From the NCBI GenBank assembly GCA_020205615.1, contig CM035165.1:30105544-30169543 (forward strand): 64,000 nucleotides of DNA, written 5' to 3'. The stretch comes from Panax quinquefolius. Taxonomy: Eukaryota > Streptophyta > Magnoliopsida > Apiales > Araliaceae. Shown here piece after piece: positions 45,003-58,300 of this stretch. The notes below the pieces were generated by a model. The model was not told the DNA's origin, searched no databases, and saw only the letters and a list, made by a program, of their open reading frames with translations. Position numbers and translations under genes: made by a program. The number at the start of each line of letters is the position of its first letter. The first letter of the stretch is position 1.

Positions 45003-46300
45003 ATGGCATCCGAGAATATTGAGAATAGCAATGGGGCACAAGAGACCGTTGAGTCTCCACAGATCAACAATCAGAATAATGTGCATCAGGAAGGCGACAA
45101 TCCTCATGCAAACAACAACACTAACCAATTGATGAGCGATGGAATGTTCGGAGGCTTTATCAATTCATGCAACATCGGTGAGCCGGCTCCTGCTCAAAAT
45201 GCGGTGGAAACACTGGAAACTCTCGAACGGTCACCGCTAAACAGTTCAAGGAGCTGGGACCACTCGAGTTTATTGGAGAGCCAAAACAACTTAAGGCGAA
45301 AGCGTGGATAAAGCAGATCACCAAGATATTTGATGACTTGGGATGCTCTGAGGAGCAAAAGGTTCCCTTCGCCACCTTCATATGTTATTGCGTGAAGAGG
45401 CGACATCTTGGTGGAAATCAGAAAAATACCCGACTGGCCGACTTCAAGATGTCTTGGGAGAAGTTCCAAGAGCTATTCAACGACAAGTACTTTCCCAAAA
45501 GTATTCGTCACATGAAAGAGGTGGAGTTTATCAAGTTGGAGCATAACAATATGACCGTGTCGCAATACGAGACTAAATTTGCGGAGTTATCCCGGTTTGC
45601 ATCCCATTTAGACAATAATGAGGAACGAATGACGCGAATGTTTTTAAGAGGCTTGAAACTAGAGATACGTCAATATCTTATTTCTCATAAACTATGTTTG
45701 TATTCAGATGTTGTAAATAGGGCTCAGTTATTGGAGCGTGATAACTAGTCAACACAACCAAGAGAAAGCAGCCGGCAGAATGAAAATACTAGAGGTAACA
45801 GTCATCAAAACGGTGACAACAAGCGTGGAGGGAATCAACATGTCGTTGTTAAGGAAGGAGAATGACCACCTATCATATGCTTCAAATGCGGAGGGGAGGG
45901 ACACATCAGTCCAAACTGCGTGATGTCGTCCAAAGCATGTTATAATTGTGGAAGGGAAGGTCACTTAGCTCGATTTTATCGTTCACCGAAGACAAATTCA
46001 GCTAGGATGGAGGCACCAAAGGCCGTCCCAAAAAAGTCAAAGCCGGTAGTGCAAGGGAGAGTGTTTGTTGTGACCTCCCAGAAAGCAAGGAACCCGAACG
46101 AGGTTATCACGGGTAAGCTTATCATAAACTCTAGTGAAGTCTATACCTTATTTGATACCAGTTCTACCCACTCTTTTATTTCTCTTACTTGCGCTCAACG
46201 TTTAAATTTGACTCCGGAGAAATTAGACTTTGACTTATCTGTTGAAACTCCATTAGGAAAAACCTTCATTACATCCACTTTGTTTATAAGTCTTGTTTGA
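45003..46300 (+). pseudogene. Element G gag and protease N-terminus, broken
   Basis: ATG at 45003 (MASENIENSNGAQETVESPQ), with the Asn/Gln-rich leader through DGMFGGF; a frameshift near 45160-45200; the capsid continues in another frame from 45338 (EEQKVPFATF, MSWEKFQELFNDKYFPKS, HNNMTVSQYETKFAELSRF, MTRMFLRGLKLEIRQYLIS). After a stop at 45748 and a shift, the nucleocapsid knuckle CYNCGREGHLARFY (45930-45975) has its last Cys replaced by Tyr. Protease begins in the same frame: VYTLFDTSSTHSFISLTCAQ, an aspartic active site reading DTS rather than DTG, stopping at 46300 by frameshift. Confidence 0.88.
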
Positions 46301-46947
46301 TTCAAATCGGTAACCGCACGTTACCTTTCGATCTTGTCTCGTTAAAAATACTTGCATTTGACGTGATTCTAGGGATTGATTGGTTAACTACTCATCATGC
46401 TAAAATTGATTATTTTCGTAAGGTTGTTAGCTTTCATATTCCTAATAAACCTATTATACGAATTCAAGCGATCAAACCATTAAAATCAATCACGGTCATC
46501 TCAAGCCATAAAGCTATTCATTTATTGAAAAACGGATGTCAAGCTTTCTTAGCTCATGTCACAGATTTAAACAAAAATACGTCAGATTTGAAGGAAATTT
46601 CTATTGTTAATAAATTTCCTGACGTATTCCCTGAAGAACTTCCTGACCTACCCCCAGAGCGTGAAGTTGAATTTTGTATCGACCTTGAACCCGGTACAAA
46701 ACCCATTTCCAAAGCCCCATATCGAATGGCTCTATTGAACTTCAGAGTTAAAGACCCAATTGCGAGGAATTGTTAGACATTGGTTTCATTCGTCCTAAAA
46801 CGTACGTCTCCTTGGGGTGTTCCCGTATTCTATTCGTGAAGAAGAAAGATGGGAGTATGCGACTTTGTATTGATTATCGAGGAGTTGAATCATGTCACCA
46901 TCAAAATAGGTACCCATTGCCACGTATTGATGACTGTTTGACCAATT
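46297..46947 (+). pseudogene. Element G protease C-terminus and RT N-terminus
   Basis: LKILAFDVILGIDWLTTHHA (protease flap/hydrophobic region), ISSHKAIHLLKNGCQAFLAH, FPDVFPEELPDLPPEREVEF, then a shift after KAPYRMA. RT start with SPWG, KKDGSM and LCIDYRG is in shifted frames to about 46940. The coding sequence is broken in the DDCLTN region by solo LTR I and resumes at 49536. Confidence 0.87.
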
Positions 46948-47679
46948 AAGAATGTAAGACCCCAACTTTTATAAATAAAGATGAATTTTTCTATAAATAT
47001 TATTTTTGAATATTATGGAATAAATTTGATATAATGTTATAGTTGTGGGTAATATTTATAAATTTTACAAAGTAAGCAAGTTGTTATAAAATATTCGTTT
47101 GATCGGGGAATATTCTTTTTGTCGGGGAATATTTGTACGACGGCTCAATCATTGGTGGACCCCACAACGGAAGTATTGTCGTAGTTAGAAAACGACAAAA
47201 TTATCTTTCTATAAAAATAACGGCAGAGGTGTTACCGTTAAAACTATTGAACTACCCAAAGAGTAAAAGTACGATGTCTGGCGTAGTTGTATAGTAGCAC
47301 ACGATATTAATTATTGATGCTTACGTGAGAAGTCACTCAGCTATGCTCAATTATTGCTACAGTAATTGCTGCATCATATCTCTTATATTATTGATTCAAT
47401 TATTGTCACAGTATCATCTGTATAATATGTTATAGTATTAAATCAATAATTGAGACGAAAAGTTATAAATAATTAATAATTGTTGAAAGATTAAATATGT
47501 GTTGATTAAAAATAAAATGATTTGTGGTAATATTTATTCAATCCTTGATGTATATAAAGAGTCTGTTATGAGACGTTTGTGGTAAGTTTGATTATTTTAT
47601 GGGGAGTCTCTTCGTCAATAGTAATTACCTTTCTGAATAGTAATTACCTTTGTCAATAGTAATTACCTTTACCATACGT

Positions 47680-47830
47680 CAAACCACTTGCCGTTTCATA
47701 TTACAGGCGTCGAACCACTTGTCGTTTCACATTACAGGCGTCGGACCACTTGTCGTTTCACATTACAAAAGGCCGAACCACTTTTCTTTTCACATCACGA
47801 TTCGTCAAGCCACTTGCCTTTTCACATGGC
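47680..47830 (+). repeat. ~30-bp tandem repeat in U3 of LTR I
   Basis: About five units of the form (G/A)CCACTTGYCNTTTCACAT, upstream of the TATA box at 47854. It is not present in the related LTRs of F and G, so it arose in or was gained by this LTR. Confidence 0.75.
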
Positions 47831-47853
47831 GGGTCTGCAAGCTAGAAATCTTC

Positions 47854-47861
47854 TATAAATA
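47854..47861 (+). promoter_or_regulatory. TATA box, LTR I
   Basis: TATAAATA followed by GAGGCCTAGTGCTTC. Solo LTR promoters can drive read-through into neighbouring sequence, here the rest of G pol. Confidence 0.6.
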
Positions 47862-49535
47862 GAGGCCTAGTGCTTCATTATTTTCACACGAATTCATTCA
47901 AGCTATAGAGAGAAAGTATAGAGAGAATAAGAGAAAAGAAGAAGAGTATTTTGTTACTACACTGCTACTGCGGATTCAATCTCCTACTAAAAGTAAGGGG
48001 TGTTATTCTTTCTTATTCATGAAGAGAACTGTTGTTATTCCATTGCTTATTATTCTGCTGGAATAACTTTGTATCGTGGTTTACCCTATACTTGGTGACA
48101 TTCTTATATTATTCTATTGGAACATCCACGTCTGTGTGTTTTACAGGACTCGGTTCCGCCTTTATTATTATTCTATTGGAACATCACATGCGTGTGTTTT
48201 ACACCGACTGGTTCCGCTTTCTTTATTATTATTCTATTGGAACATCCTCACATGCATGTGTTTTACACCCACTGGTTCCGCTCTTTATTATTATTACATT
48301 TGGAACATCCTCAGTGTGTGTTTTTTACGTGGGACCGGTTCCATTCTTTATTATTCTCATTGGAATATCCTCATCATGCATGCGTTTCTGGCCGACCGTT
48401 CCGTTATTTATTATTCTGTTGGAATAACTTTTACTGTCTTGGCCTATCGCATGCATGGTGATTTCTTTTGTTATTCCATTCTTTATTATACCCAGTTAGT
48501 TAAAACTTTGACTTCTATACTCCATGAAATTAGTAGAATATCCTTGATATTTGCGCTTCATCCAATATCCTTTCATGGAAATATTCTTTTCAATATTCTT
48601 GAATTTTACTCTCAAAGCGATGATCATGTTGACAGATTTGGATGTTATTGGTTCCTAGATAAATTAATTCTTGAACTTATTTTATTGAATTCTTATATCA
48701 TTGTCATCATCCTCATGTTTATATTATGTTGAAAGTCATCTCGGCTTCACTGTGGTGCATAGATGGACTTGGTATGATTATGACCGAGACTATTCGGTGT
48801 AATCATGGTAGTAATGTTACAAATGATGTGGTAAAATCCTCGGTGGCCGTGTAGTGCATTGATGGACGAGTTGTTGGCATGATTATGACCATTAATGAAT
48901 ACACAAATATTCTTGGCCCGTAGTGCATGAATAATTATGGTCGTGATACTAAAGAATATCCTTGTCAGTAGTGCGGGGGTGATTCGATGATGTGGAATAT
49001 TTATTAAAGTGAGTCTCAAACTATATACAAAGATGATGAAAAACCTTTTAAATCATAAAAGATAGTAGATTTTATTTTCTACTTGACTCTTTTAATGGAT
49101 TCTTTGATTCATTTGTAGTTAAACTTGATGTTCATTATATTTTATCGGTTTAACATCTTGTTGTAGGCTAATGATAATTTATTCGCATTATCTTAGTCAT
49201 AATATTTCTTCTTGAGCTAGTTGAGCTCACCCTTTCTTTCACCGTTTCTCTTGAGAAAAGAGAATATAAATTTGGGACGAGTCGGGAGCGGAGTAATGGT
49301 CCAGAGGATAGCATTAGTAGTCCTCACTATTCTGTGAAATAGTGTGATAATAATTGTAATGAGGACTTCTTTTGAGTTTGTATGATCTCTAGTAGACAAT
49401 ATTGTATTAAAACTCATAGTTTATGTCGTATTGTACACGACAGTTATATTAGTAAGTTGTATTTAAATTCTGTACCATGTATCTGACTACCCAAGATGGG
49501 TGATGTATACCTATTTTTGGGGGCGTCACATGCAA

Positions 49536-50560
49536 GGTGCCAAATTCTTTTCAAAGATTGATCTTCATTCAGGATATCATCAATTGAAGATTAGAACCAA
49601 TGACATTCCAAAGACGACCTTCAGAACTCGGTACGGGAATTATGAATTCTTAGTCATGTCCTTTGGATTGACTAATGCTCATGCTACCTTCATGGATATG
49701 ATGAACCGAGTATTCAAGGAATATTTGGATCATTTTGTGGTCGTCTTTATTGATGACATCCTCATATATTCCAAAAGTCGTGAAAATCATGAGCAACACT
49801 TGAGGCTGATACTCCAAAAGCTTCGTGAAAACAAGTTATATGCCAAGTTGAAGAAATGCGAGTTCTGGCTTGAGGAAGTTGCATTCCTTGGGCACGTGAT
49901 ATCAAATCATGGAATATCTGTTGACCCGGCAAAGATTTAAGCAATTCAAAGCTGGGAGCAACCTAAATCGATGATCAAAATCGTAGCTTTCTCGGCTTAG
50001 CTAGTTATTATCGGAGATTCGTAGAAGGGTTTTCTCGAATCGCTACTCCATTAACTCAGCTGACTCGAAAAGATACAAAATTCGATAAGAGCGTGGAATG
50101 TGAGAAGAGTTTTCAAGAACTCAAGAGGAGACTCATTTCAGCACATGTTCTGACAATACCATCTGGTTCGGAGGGATTTGTCATCTACAGTGATGCTTCG
50201 GGCAAAGGGTTAGGATGTGTTCTCATGCAATATGGGAAAGTCATAGCCTATGCCTCATGGCAACTCAAAGAATATGAGAGGAATTATCCTACTCATGATC
50301 TAGAGTTGGAAGCTGTCGTTTTTGCGCTTAAAATTTGGAGGCATTACCTATATGGGGAGAAAGTGGAGATCTATACGGATCATAAAAGCCTCAAATATTT
50401 CTTCGTCAAAAGGAAATCAACATGCGGGCAACGACGTTGGATTGAACTGTTGAAAGATTATGATCATACTATTCAATACCATCCTAGAAAAGCGAACGTA
50501 GTAGCTGATGCATTGAGTAGAAGATCATATGCGGTATACGAGTGCATTATTGTCAACGCA
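49536..50560 (+). pseudogene. Element G RT and RNase H
   Basis: [41 protein letters not shown], catalytic [31 protein letters not shown] (to 49940, stop). A broken thumb/connection follows to 50090. RNase [41 protein letters not shown] and [12 protein letters not shown]; the catalytic Asp-Glu-Asp set is visible. It ends with [19 protein letters not shown] near 50530. Confidence 0.9.
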
Positions 50561-52118
50561 AAGGCCCATTTTACATGACTTACAAAGGATGGAGATAGAG
50601 TTAAAGACCCCAGGGACCCATGTGATGATGGCAAATATACGAGTAGAACCGACTTTAATCGATAAATTTAAAGCTACTAAAGCTACAGACCTGGAACTAA
50701 TGCGTATGAAGAAGAAAGTGCAAGAAGGTGCTATGTCGGAAGCAAAAATCGATGAAGAAGGAATACTTCGAGTCAACTCCAGACTTTGTGTTCCTAACAA
50801 CCCTGATTTAAAGTATAAAATCATGATGGAGGCGCACAACACACCCGCTTGCAATCCATCACGGGAGTACCAAATGTATCGTGATCTTGACATATATTTT
50901 GGTGGAGCAATATGAAGAGAGAGATAGTAGAGTTTATCTCAAGGTGTTTAACTTGTCAACGAGTCAAGTGCGAGCATCAAGTACCAAAAGGTCCATTGCA
51001 ACCACTTGAAATTCTAGAATGGAAGTGGGAACACATTACTATGGATTTCACATCTTGGTCTTCCCAAGGTTTCTCAAGGCATAGATGCAATTTGGGTCAT
51101 TGTTGATAGATTGACAAAGTCTCGCTCATTTCCTACCTATACGAGAAACTTATACACTTGAGCGTCTTGCTCAGATATACATAAACAAGATTGTAAGAAG
51201 ATCGCATGGTATGCCAAGATCCATAGTTTCGATCGAGACCCAAGATTCACTTCAAGATTTTGGGTTAGTTTGCAAAAAAAGCTATGGCGCCGGATTTACG
51301 ATTTAGCTTCGGCATATCATCCTCGAGACGGATGGGCGATCGAGAGAACCATTCAAACTCTTGAAGATCTATTAAGACTACGTGTCCTTGACTTCAAGGA
51401 AAGTTGGGATAAGTTCTTACCATTGGTGGAGTTTTCCTATAACAACAGTTATCAAGCAAGTATTGGCATGGCTCTATTTGAAGCGTTATATGGAAGAAAG
51501 TGTCGTTCTCCAGTATGCTGGGATGAGGTGGGTGAAGCAATGTTGTTGGGACCGGAGTTGGTACGTATGACTAAGGAAAAGATTCAAACGATCCGACAAC
51601 GTATAAAAACCTCACAAGATTGACAAAAGAGTTATGCTGATCTTAATCGAAATAACGTGGAATTCGATATTGGAGATCATGTGTTATTACGTGTTGCTCC
51701 ATGGAAAGGAGTTACAAGATTTGGAAAGAGAGGAAAGCTCAACCCTCGATTCATTGGCCCATTTTTAATCCTCGATCGAGTAGGAACTGTGGCGTATAGA
51801 CTCGCTTTACCGCCATATATGTCTCGTGTTCATAACATTTTTCACATATCTATGTTACGTAAATATGTGAAAGACCTGAACCACATTATTGAATTAGAAC
51901 CAGACGAGATAGAGAAAGATTTAACGTATGAAGAGTTACCTATTAAAATCTTGGATAAAAATGATCATATTCTACGCTTCAAGGTTATACCTCAAGTCAA
52001 AGTTTTATGGAGAAACCACGATGTGGAAGAAATGACCTGGGAGTTAGAATCTGAGATGAAATCAAGATATCTTTACCTCTTCGACATACCAGATACGCAC
52101 CCTAATTTTGAGGATTAA
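50561..52118 (+). pseudogene. Element G integrase and chromodomain
   Basis: Linker ([20 protein letters not shown]), zinc region (HNTPACNPSREYQMYRDLD, degraded, then CLTCQRVKCEHQ at 50912-51000), core with MDF but the next block altered (TSWSSQ), [11 protein letters not shown] in a shifted frame near 51225-51260, and RTIQTLEDLLRL and LVEFSYNNSYQASIGM at 51270-51623. An intact 153-codon stretch 51657-52118 holds IN C-terminus (FDIGDHVLLRVAPWKGV, GPF) and the full chromodomain (KVLWRNHDVEEMTWELESEM). This 153-codon piece is the cleanest IN-chromodomain tail in the window. Confidence 0.9.
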
Positions 52119-52138
52119 ATTTCATAAGAAGGGGAGGT

Positions 52139-52527
52139 TGTAAGACCCCAACTTTATGAATAAAGATTAAATTTTCTCGAAATATATTTTTGAATATTAT
52201 GGTATGAATTTGATATAATGTTATAGTTGTGGGTAATATTTACAAATTTTGCAAAGTCACGCAAGTTGTTATATAATATTCGATTGGTTTGGGAATATTC
52301 ATTTTAACAGGAATATTAGTATAACTAAGACAATCATTGGTGGACACCCATTAATTATTATCGGATTGATTGAAAACGACAAAAATACTTTATGAAAATA
52401 ACGGTAAAAGTTTTACCGTTAACTTGTTGAACTACCCTAGTAGTAAAAGTACGATGTCTACACGTGGTTGCATAGTAGCACACGATTGATTGATTATTGA
52501 TGCTTACGTGAGAAGTCACTCAGTTAT
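52139..52527 (+). mobile_element. Element G 3' LTR, first part
   Basis: TGTAAGACCCCAACTTTATG, matching the start of 42016 and preceded by PPT AAGAAGGGGAGGT. After ~389 bp it is interrupted by the terminus of E1 in ...CACTCAGTTAT. The continuation is not found in the window. Confidence 0.85.
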
Positions 52528-53678
52528 TGTAAGACCCCGAATTTTATGAAATAAAAGTATTAAATTTTTTTTTTTAATTACTATTCATGAGTTACTATTC
52601 ATGAGTTACTATTCACGATTACTATTCACGAGTTACTTATTCATGAGTTACTATTCACGAAGTTACTATTCATGAGTTACTATTCACGAGTTACTATTCA
52701 CAAGTACTATTCATGAAGCATGATAAAAATTTTTTTTGTAAGAAGGCATTACTCAATAATTGTTACATGAATTATTCTTTATTCAATATTTTATTTTATT
52801 GATTCAATAATTGCTACGTTGATATTTTATATTATTGTTGTTTTAATAATTGTCACGTACACAAAGATTTTCCATTATCGAGCAATAATTCATATTATCT
52901 CAATAATATTATTGGATAACATTATTGGCAATGCCTAGAAACTTCTGTCTCAGGAGAGGTTTGGTCACCTAATCAATTGCCACTTGATGAGGAGAAATTC
53001 TTATTGAAAGCCCCTCTTTCTGAGGAACCTACACAGTTGTTAATATTGTGATTATGTAATATTATTTGTGAATAATTAATTATTGATTTATATGATGAGG
53101 AAAATATTGATTTTATGTAGATATAGATGGAGAAAATTTTTAATGTGACAATTGTTGAAAATTAATATTTTATCTTTTTCCGATAAAATAATTCATTTAA
53201 ATATATTATTTTAATAATATAATAATGGGGTATTTTTACAATGAATGTGGGATATATGAGTATACGAGGAGGAAGAGTATACTTTTGTGTGTCGGTGGAC
53301 CCCATTTATTAACTGAAATTTGATTATAGGCATAAAATAAATCGCATTTGTGGATTTCGGTCAATTTCTCGCTTTGAAATTTGGAAAAACTTTATTCTGC
53401 AAAGTTGTAGAGAATTGAATTTCCTATAAAACTCATAAGATTCGAATTTTCTGATAAAAGGGCTATTTATTATGAATTATTGAAGTTCTAAAGTTCAGAA
53501 ATAATTGATTTTTGAAAGTTTTATTTATTTTTATTAATAAAAACGTTTTTTATATTTTGTGGCCTCATTAAACATGTGCAAAATCAGCTGATTTCAAATG
53601 TCTAGAGGTGGGCTTGAAATTTGATAATAATATTATTATTATATTCAATTTTACGCTTTGTGTTTCAAAGTATTTTCC

Positions 53679-53686
53679 TATAAATA
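53679..53686 (+). promoter_or_regulatory. TATA box, E1 5' LTR
   Basis: TATAAATA followed by GGGTGCTTAGGTTAG. Equivalent boxes are at 56499-56506 (E2) and 61705-61712 (E1 3' LTR). Confidence 0.65.
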
Positions 53687-55373
53687 GGGTGCTTAGGTTA
53701 GAATTGAAAATCACACCAGAAACTGAAGTTTTCTCTCTCTATATTATCGAGCGTATTCTTGTGAGTATTTTGAGTATACTTTGAGTATTGCTATACGGTG
53801 CAAGTTCGTTTCGAAGCATTATTCCAAATGTAATCTTGCTTTCTTTTGAGGTAAGGGATAGTAAGGGATTTTAAGGGTTATTATGTTTTTAGTTTCAAAA
53901 TTTTTTGAACCTTCAAAAATTCTGGAAAAATTTGAAATGATAATTTGATGAGTTTTATATATTGTGTCCAAAATGGCGATTTTGGATGTATAGATTGAGA
54001 GTTATGAATTTTATGAGAAAAGACTATTTTAAAAGTAACCGCTTATAACTCCTTGTGATTAACTCCAAAATTGATGAAATTTTTATTGGGAGTACATCTA
54101 TATAATATCGTTATACCGTAAAATTTCAGAATTGTTGGATAAAAGTATAATTTATGATAAATGTTTAAATATTCGGTGGTTTTGGCCATATGAAAAAATA
54201 GTAAATGAATTTTAAAATTTAGAGAAAAATATATGTTCAATATGGGACTATTTATGCTAAATCCCGAAAAAGAAATATTTTTGAACCGATTTGGTATTTT
54301 TCATGAAAATGTTCTAGTTATGAGTAAATGAATTAAATATGTTATATGAAGTAAGAAAATTGGAAAATATGATTTATTGGCTTGAGAATCATATATGAGA
54401 TATATCTTGATTTTTATGAGGGTTTTGGTTAATGATGATGAAATCTTATGAGTTTGGCATTTTAGATGATTAAATGCATTAATTATTAAAGTGTAAATAA
54501 TTGGATTAAATTATTTATAAGTTTAAGAAATGATTAAAATATTATTATAATATTAATAATATTAGATTATGAGATTTTTAAGTGATTTATAACATTTGGA
54601 TTAAGGTGTTATAAATATGGATATGAATTTTATTATGAAACTTTATCTTTTTAAGTATCGAGGTTACTATGCACGTATCTGATACTACTATGCATTTAAT
54701 CGACGTTATACTATTCACGACAAATTGGTTTCTTCTCCACCAAATTATCGTTGATTTATGAATCTTACTCTTGAAATTAAAATCATGTTTTGATTATATT
54801 GTTTTTATATAACATTCTTATAACCCTAATGATGATATTTCTCTTTTGACTTGAGTGTAAAGATGGGTAGATTATTGGTATGATCGTGACTATAGGTTCT
54901 CTTTGGCGATGGTGCAAAAGTTGAATTGTTGGTTGGTATGATCATGACCATTGAATTTACAATTGAATATTTTTTAGCTTAAGTGCAAAGGTGAATTGAT
55001 CAACATGGTTATAATTATTGTTATATAACTTCCGAAATGATTATGTATTTCTTTGATATATGAATATCTTTGGCTCAGTAGTCTGAAGATGACTTGTTGA
55101 TGAATATCTTAGCTTTTGTAGTGCGAAGATGAATTATTGATGAATATCTTTTTGCTCGTAATGCAAAGATGACTGTTGTTGAATATCTTTAGCACATAGT
55201 GCAAAGATGAATTATTGATGAATATCTTTGGCTCGTAATGCAAAGATGACTTGTTGTTGAATATCTTTAGCCTGTAGTGTAAAGATGAACTGTTGATGAA
55301 TATCTTTGGCCGTGGTGCAAAGATGAATTTATTAGTATGATTATGAACATGAACTATGATTTGGTATAACCAT

Positions 55374-58300
55374 TGTAAGACCCCGAATTTTATGAAATAA
55401 AAGTATTCAATTTTTTTTTTAATTACTATTCATGAGTTACTATTCATGAGTTACTATTCACGAGTTACTATTCATGAGTTACTATTCACGAGTTACTATT
55501 CACGAGTACTATTCATGAAGCATGATAATTTTTTTTTCGTAAAGAAGGCATTACTCGATAATTGTTACGGTAATTACTTTATTGAATATTTTATTTTATT
55601 GATTCAATAATTGCTACGTTGATATTTTATATTATTGTTGTTTCAATAATTGTCACGTACAATATTTTCCATTATCGAGACAATAATTCATATTATCCTA
55701 ATAATATTATTGGATAACATTATTGGCAATGCCTAGAATGTTCGCTGTCTAAGGAGAGGTTTGGTCACCTAATTGCGCCACCAGAGAAGGAGAAATCCTT
55801 ATTGAAAGCCCCTCTTTCTTGGGAACAACACTGGTTGTCATTATATTGTGATTATGTAATATTATTTGTGAATAATTAATTATTGATTTTTATGATGAGG
55901 AAAATATCTATTTTATATGGACATAGATGGAGAAAATTTTAAAATGACAATTGTTGAAAATTAATATTTTATCATTTTCGATAAAATAATTCATTTAAAT
56001 ATATTATTTTAATAATATAATAATGGTGATATTTTTACGATTGAATGTGGAATATATGAGTATATGAGGAGGAAGAATATTTTGTTACAATAAATGTTTA
56101 AAACATGTTAAACATGTTTGGTGGACCCCATTTCTTGATTGAAATTTGATTATAGTATAAAAATCGTCCGCTTGTGGATTTCGGTCAATTTATGTTTGGA
56201 ATTTGGAAAAACTTTCTTCTGTAAAGTTGTAGAGAATTGAATTTCCTATAAAAACTCATGAGATTCGAATTTTTTAATAAAAGGGCTATTTATTATGAAT
56301 TATTGAAGTTCAAGCTCAAATAATTGATTTTTGGAAGTTTAAAATAATTTAAATAACAAAAAACGTTTTTGTGCAAGTCTTGTGAGGTGGGCTGTTTGGT
56401 GGCTGAGGTTTTGAAGCAAAATAAGTGTGCTTTGGAATAAAAATAATATATATTAATATTTTATTAAATTTTCTGCTTTGGTGTTCTAAGTATTTTCCTA
56501 TAAATAGGGTGCTTAGGTTAGAATTGAAAATCACACCAGAAACTGAAGTTTTCTCTCTCTATATTATCGAGCGTATTCTTGTGAGTATTTTGAGTATACT
56601 TTGAGTATTGTTATACGGTGCAAGTTCGTTCGGCGTTATTCCAAATCGGAAATCTTTTTCTTTTTGAGGTAAGGGATAGTAAAGGGATTTTAAGGGTTAT
56701 TATGTTTTTAGTTTCAAAATTTTTTGAACCTTCAAAATTCTAAAAAAATTTGAAATGATATTTTGATGAGTTTTGTAGAGTGTGTCCAAAAATGGCGATT
56801 TTTGGATGTATAGATTAGGAGTTATGGATTTTATGAGAAAAGACTATTTTAAAAGTAACTATTTATAACTCCTTGTGATTAACTCCAAAATTGATGAAAT
56901 TTTTATTGGGAGTACATCTATATAATATTAGTATACCGTGTAAATTTCAGAATTTTGGATAAAAGTATAATTTATGATAAATGTTTAAATATTCGGTGGT
57001 TTTGGCCATATGAAAAATAGTAAATGAATTTTTAAAATTTTGAAAAAATATATATTTCAATATGGGACTATGTTATGCTAAATCTCAGAAAAGAAATATT
57101 TTTGGAACTGATTTGGTATTTTTCATGAAAATATTCTAGTTATGAGTAAATGAATTAAATATGTTATGTGAAGTAAGAAAATTGGAAAATATGATTTATT
57201 GGCTTGAGAATCATATATATGAGGTATATGCGATTTTTTATGAGGGTTTTGTTAATGATGATGAAATCTTATGAGGTTGGCATTTTAGATGATTAAATGC
57301 ATTAATTATTAAAGTGTAAATAATTGGATTTAATTATTTATAAGTTTAAGAAATGATTAAAATATTATTATAATATTAATAATATTAGATTATGAGATTT
57401 CTAAGTTATTTATAACATTTGGATTAAGGTGTTATAAATATGGATATGAATTTTATTATGAAACTTTATCTTTTAGTAATCGAGGAGTTACTTATGCATG
57501 CACGTATACTAAGATACTATGTATTTAATACGGGGTACTATTCACGACAAATTGGTTTCTTCTCTGACCAAATTATCGTTGATTTATGAATCTTACTCTT
57601 GAAATTAAAACCATGTTTTGATTATATTGTTTTTATATAACATTCTTATAACCCTAATGATAATATTTCTCTTTGACTTGAGTGTAAAGATGGTAGATTA
57701 TTGGTATGATCGTGACTATAGGTTCTCTTTGGCGATGAGTGCAAAAGTTGAATTGTTGATTTGTATGATCATGACCATTGAATTTACAATTGAATATTTT
57801 TAGCTTAAGTGCAAAGGTGAATTGATCAACATGGTTATAATTATTGTTATATAACTTCTGAAATGATTATGTATTTCTTTGATATATGAATATCTTTGGC
57901 TCGTAGTGCAAAGATGACTTGTTGATGAATATCTTAGCCTGTAGTGCAAAGATGAATTATTGATGAATATCTTTGGTTTGTAATGCAAAGATGACCTGTT
58001 GTTGAATATCTTTAGCTTGTAGTGTAAAGATGAACTGTTGATGAATATCTTTGGCCCGTGGTGCAAAGATGAATTTATTAGTATGATTATGAACAGGAAC
58101 TGTGATTTGGTATAACCATGATATTTGATGTTTCAGGTAAAGACAGGTGATGAAAATTATCTTCGTCCTGGATGAGAAGAAGAATTTAGAATCACAATTA
58201 TGATTATAAGTTATTCATATGATTGTGGAAAGGAACTGTTGATTGATGTTACAGGGATAAAACATTGTTGGTGGACTTTTAACGTGGAGAAGACAATAGA

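Larger units (their letters stand above)
46953..49530 (+). mobile_element. Solo LTR I, inside element G RT
   Basis: 2578 bp, TGTAAGACCCCAAC...GGGGGCGTCACA, TATA box 47854-47861, ~60-70-bp array 48050-48430. No internal domain, so a solo LTR left by LTR-LTR recombination. Flanks are aagaa (left) and tgcaa (right). The target read CCAATTGCAAGG in related copies, so the left duplicate appears altered. It has a unique U3 block of ~30-bp repeats (CCACTTGTCGTTTCACATTA and variants) at about 47680-47830. Confidence 0.85.
42016..52527 (+). mobile_element. Element G: Tekay-type chromovirus, plus strand (right end lost or outside)
   Basis: 5' LTR 42016-44817, PBS 44820-44831 (TGGTATCAAAGC), gag from 45003, PR, RT start to 46947, solo LTR I inserted, RT/RNase H/IN/chromodomain 49536-52118, PPT 52126-52138, 3' LTR from 52139, interrupted at 52528 by E1. 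Inserted in the RT of C. Best-preserved coding copy of the window for IN and chromodomain, but gag and pol still carry frameshifts. Confidence 0.9.
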
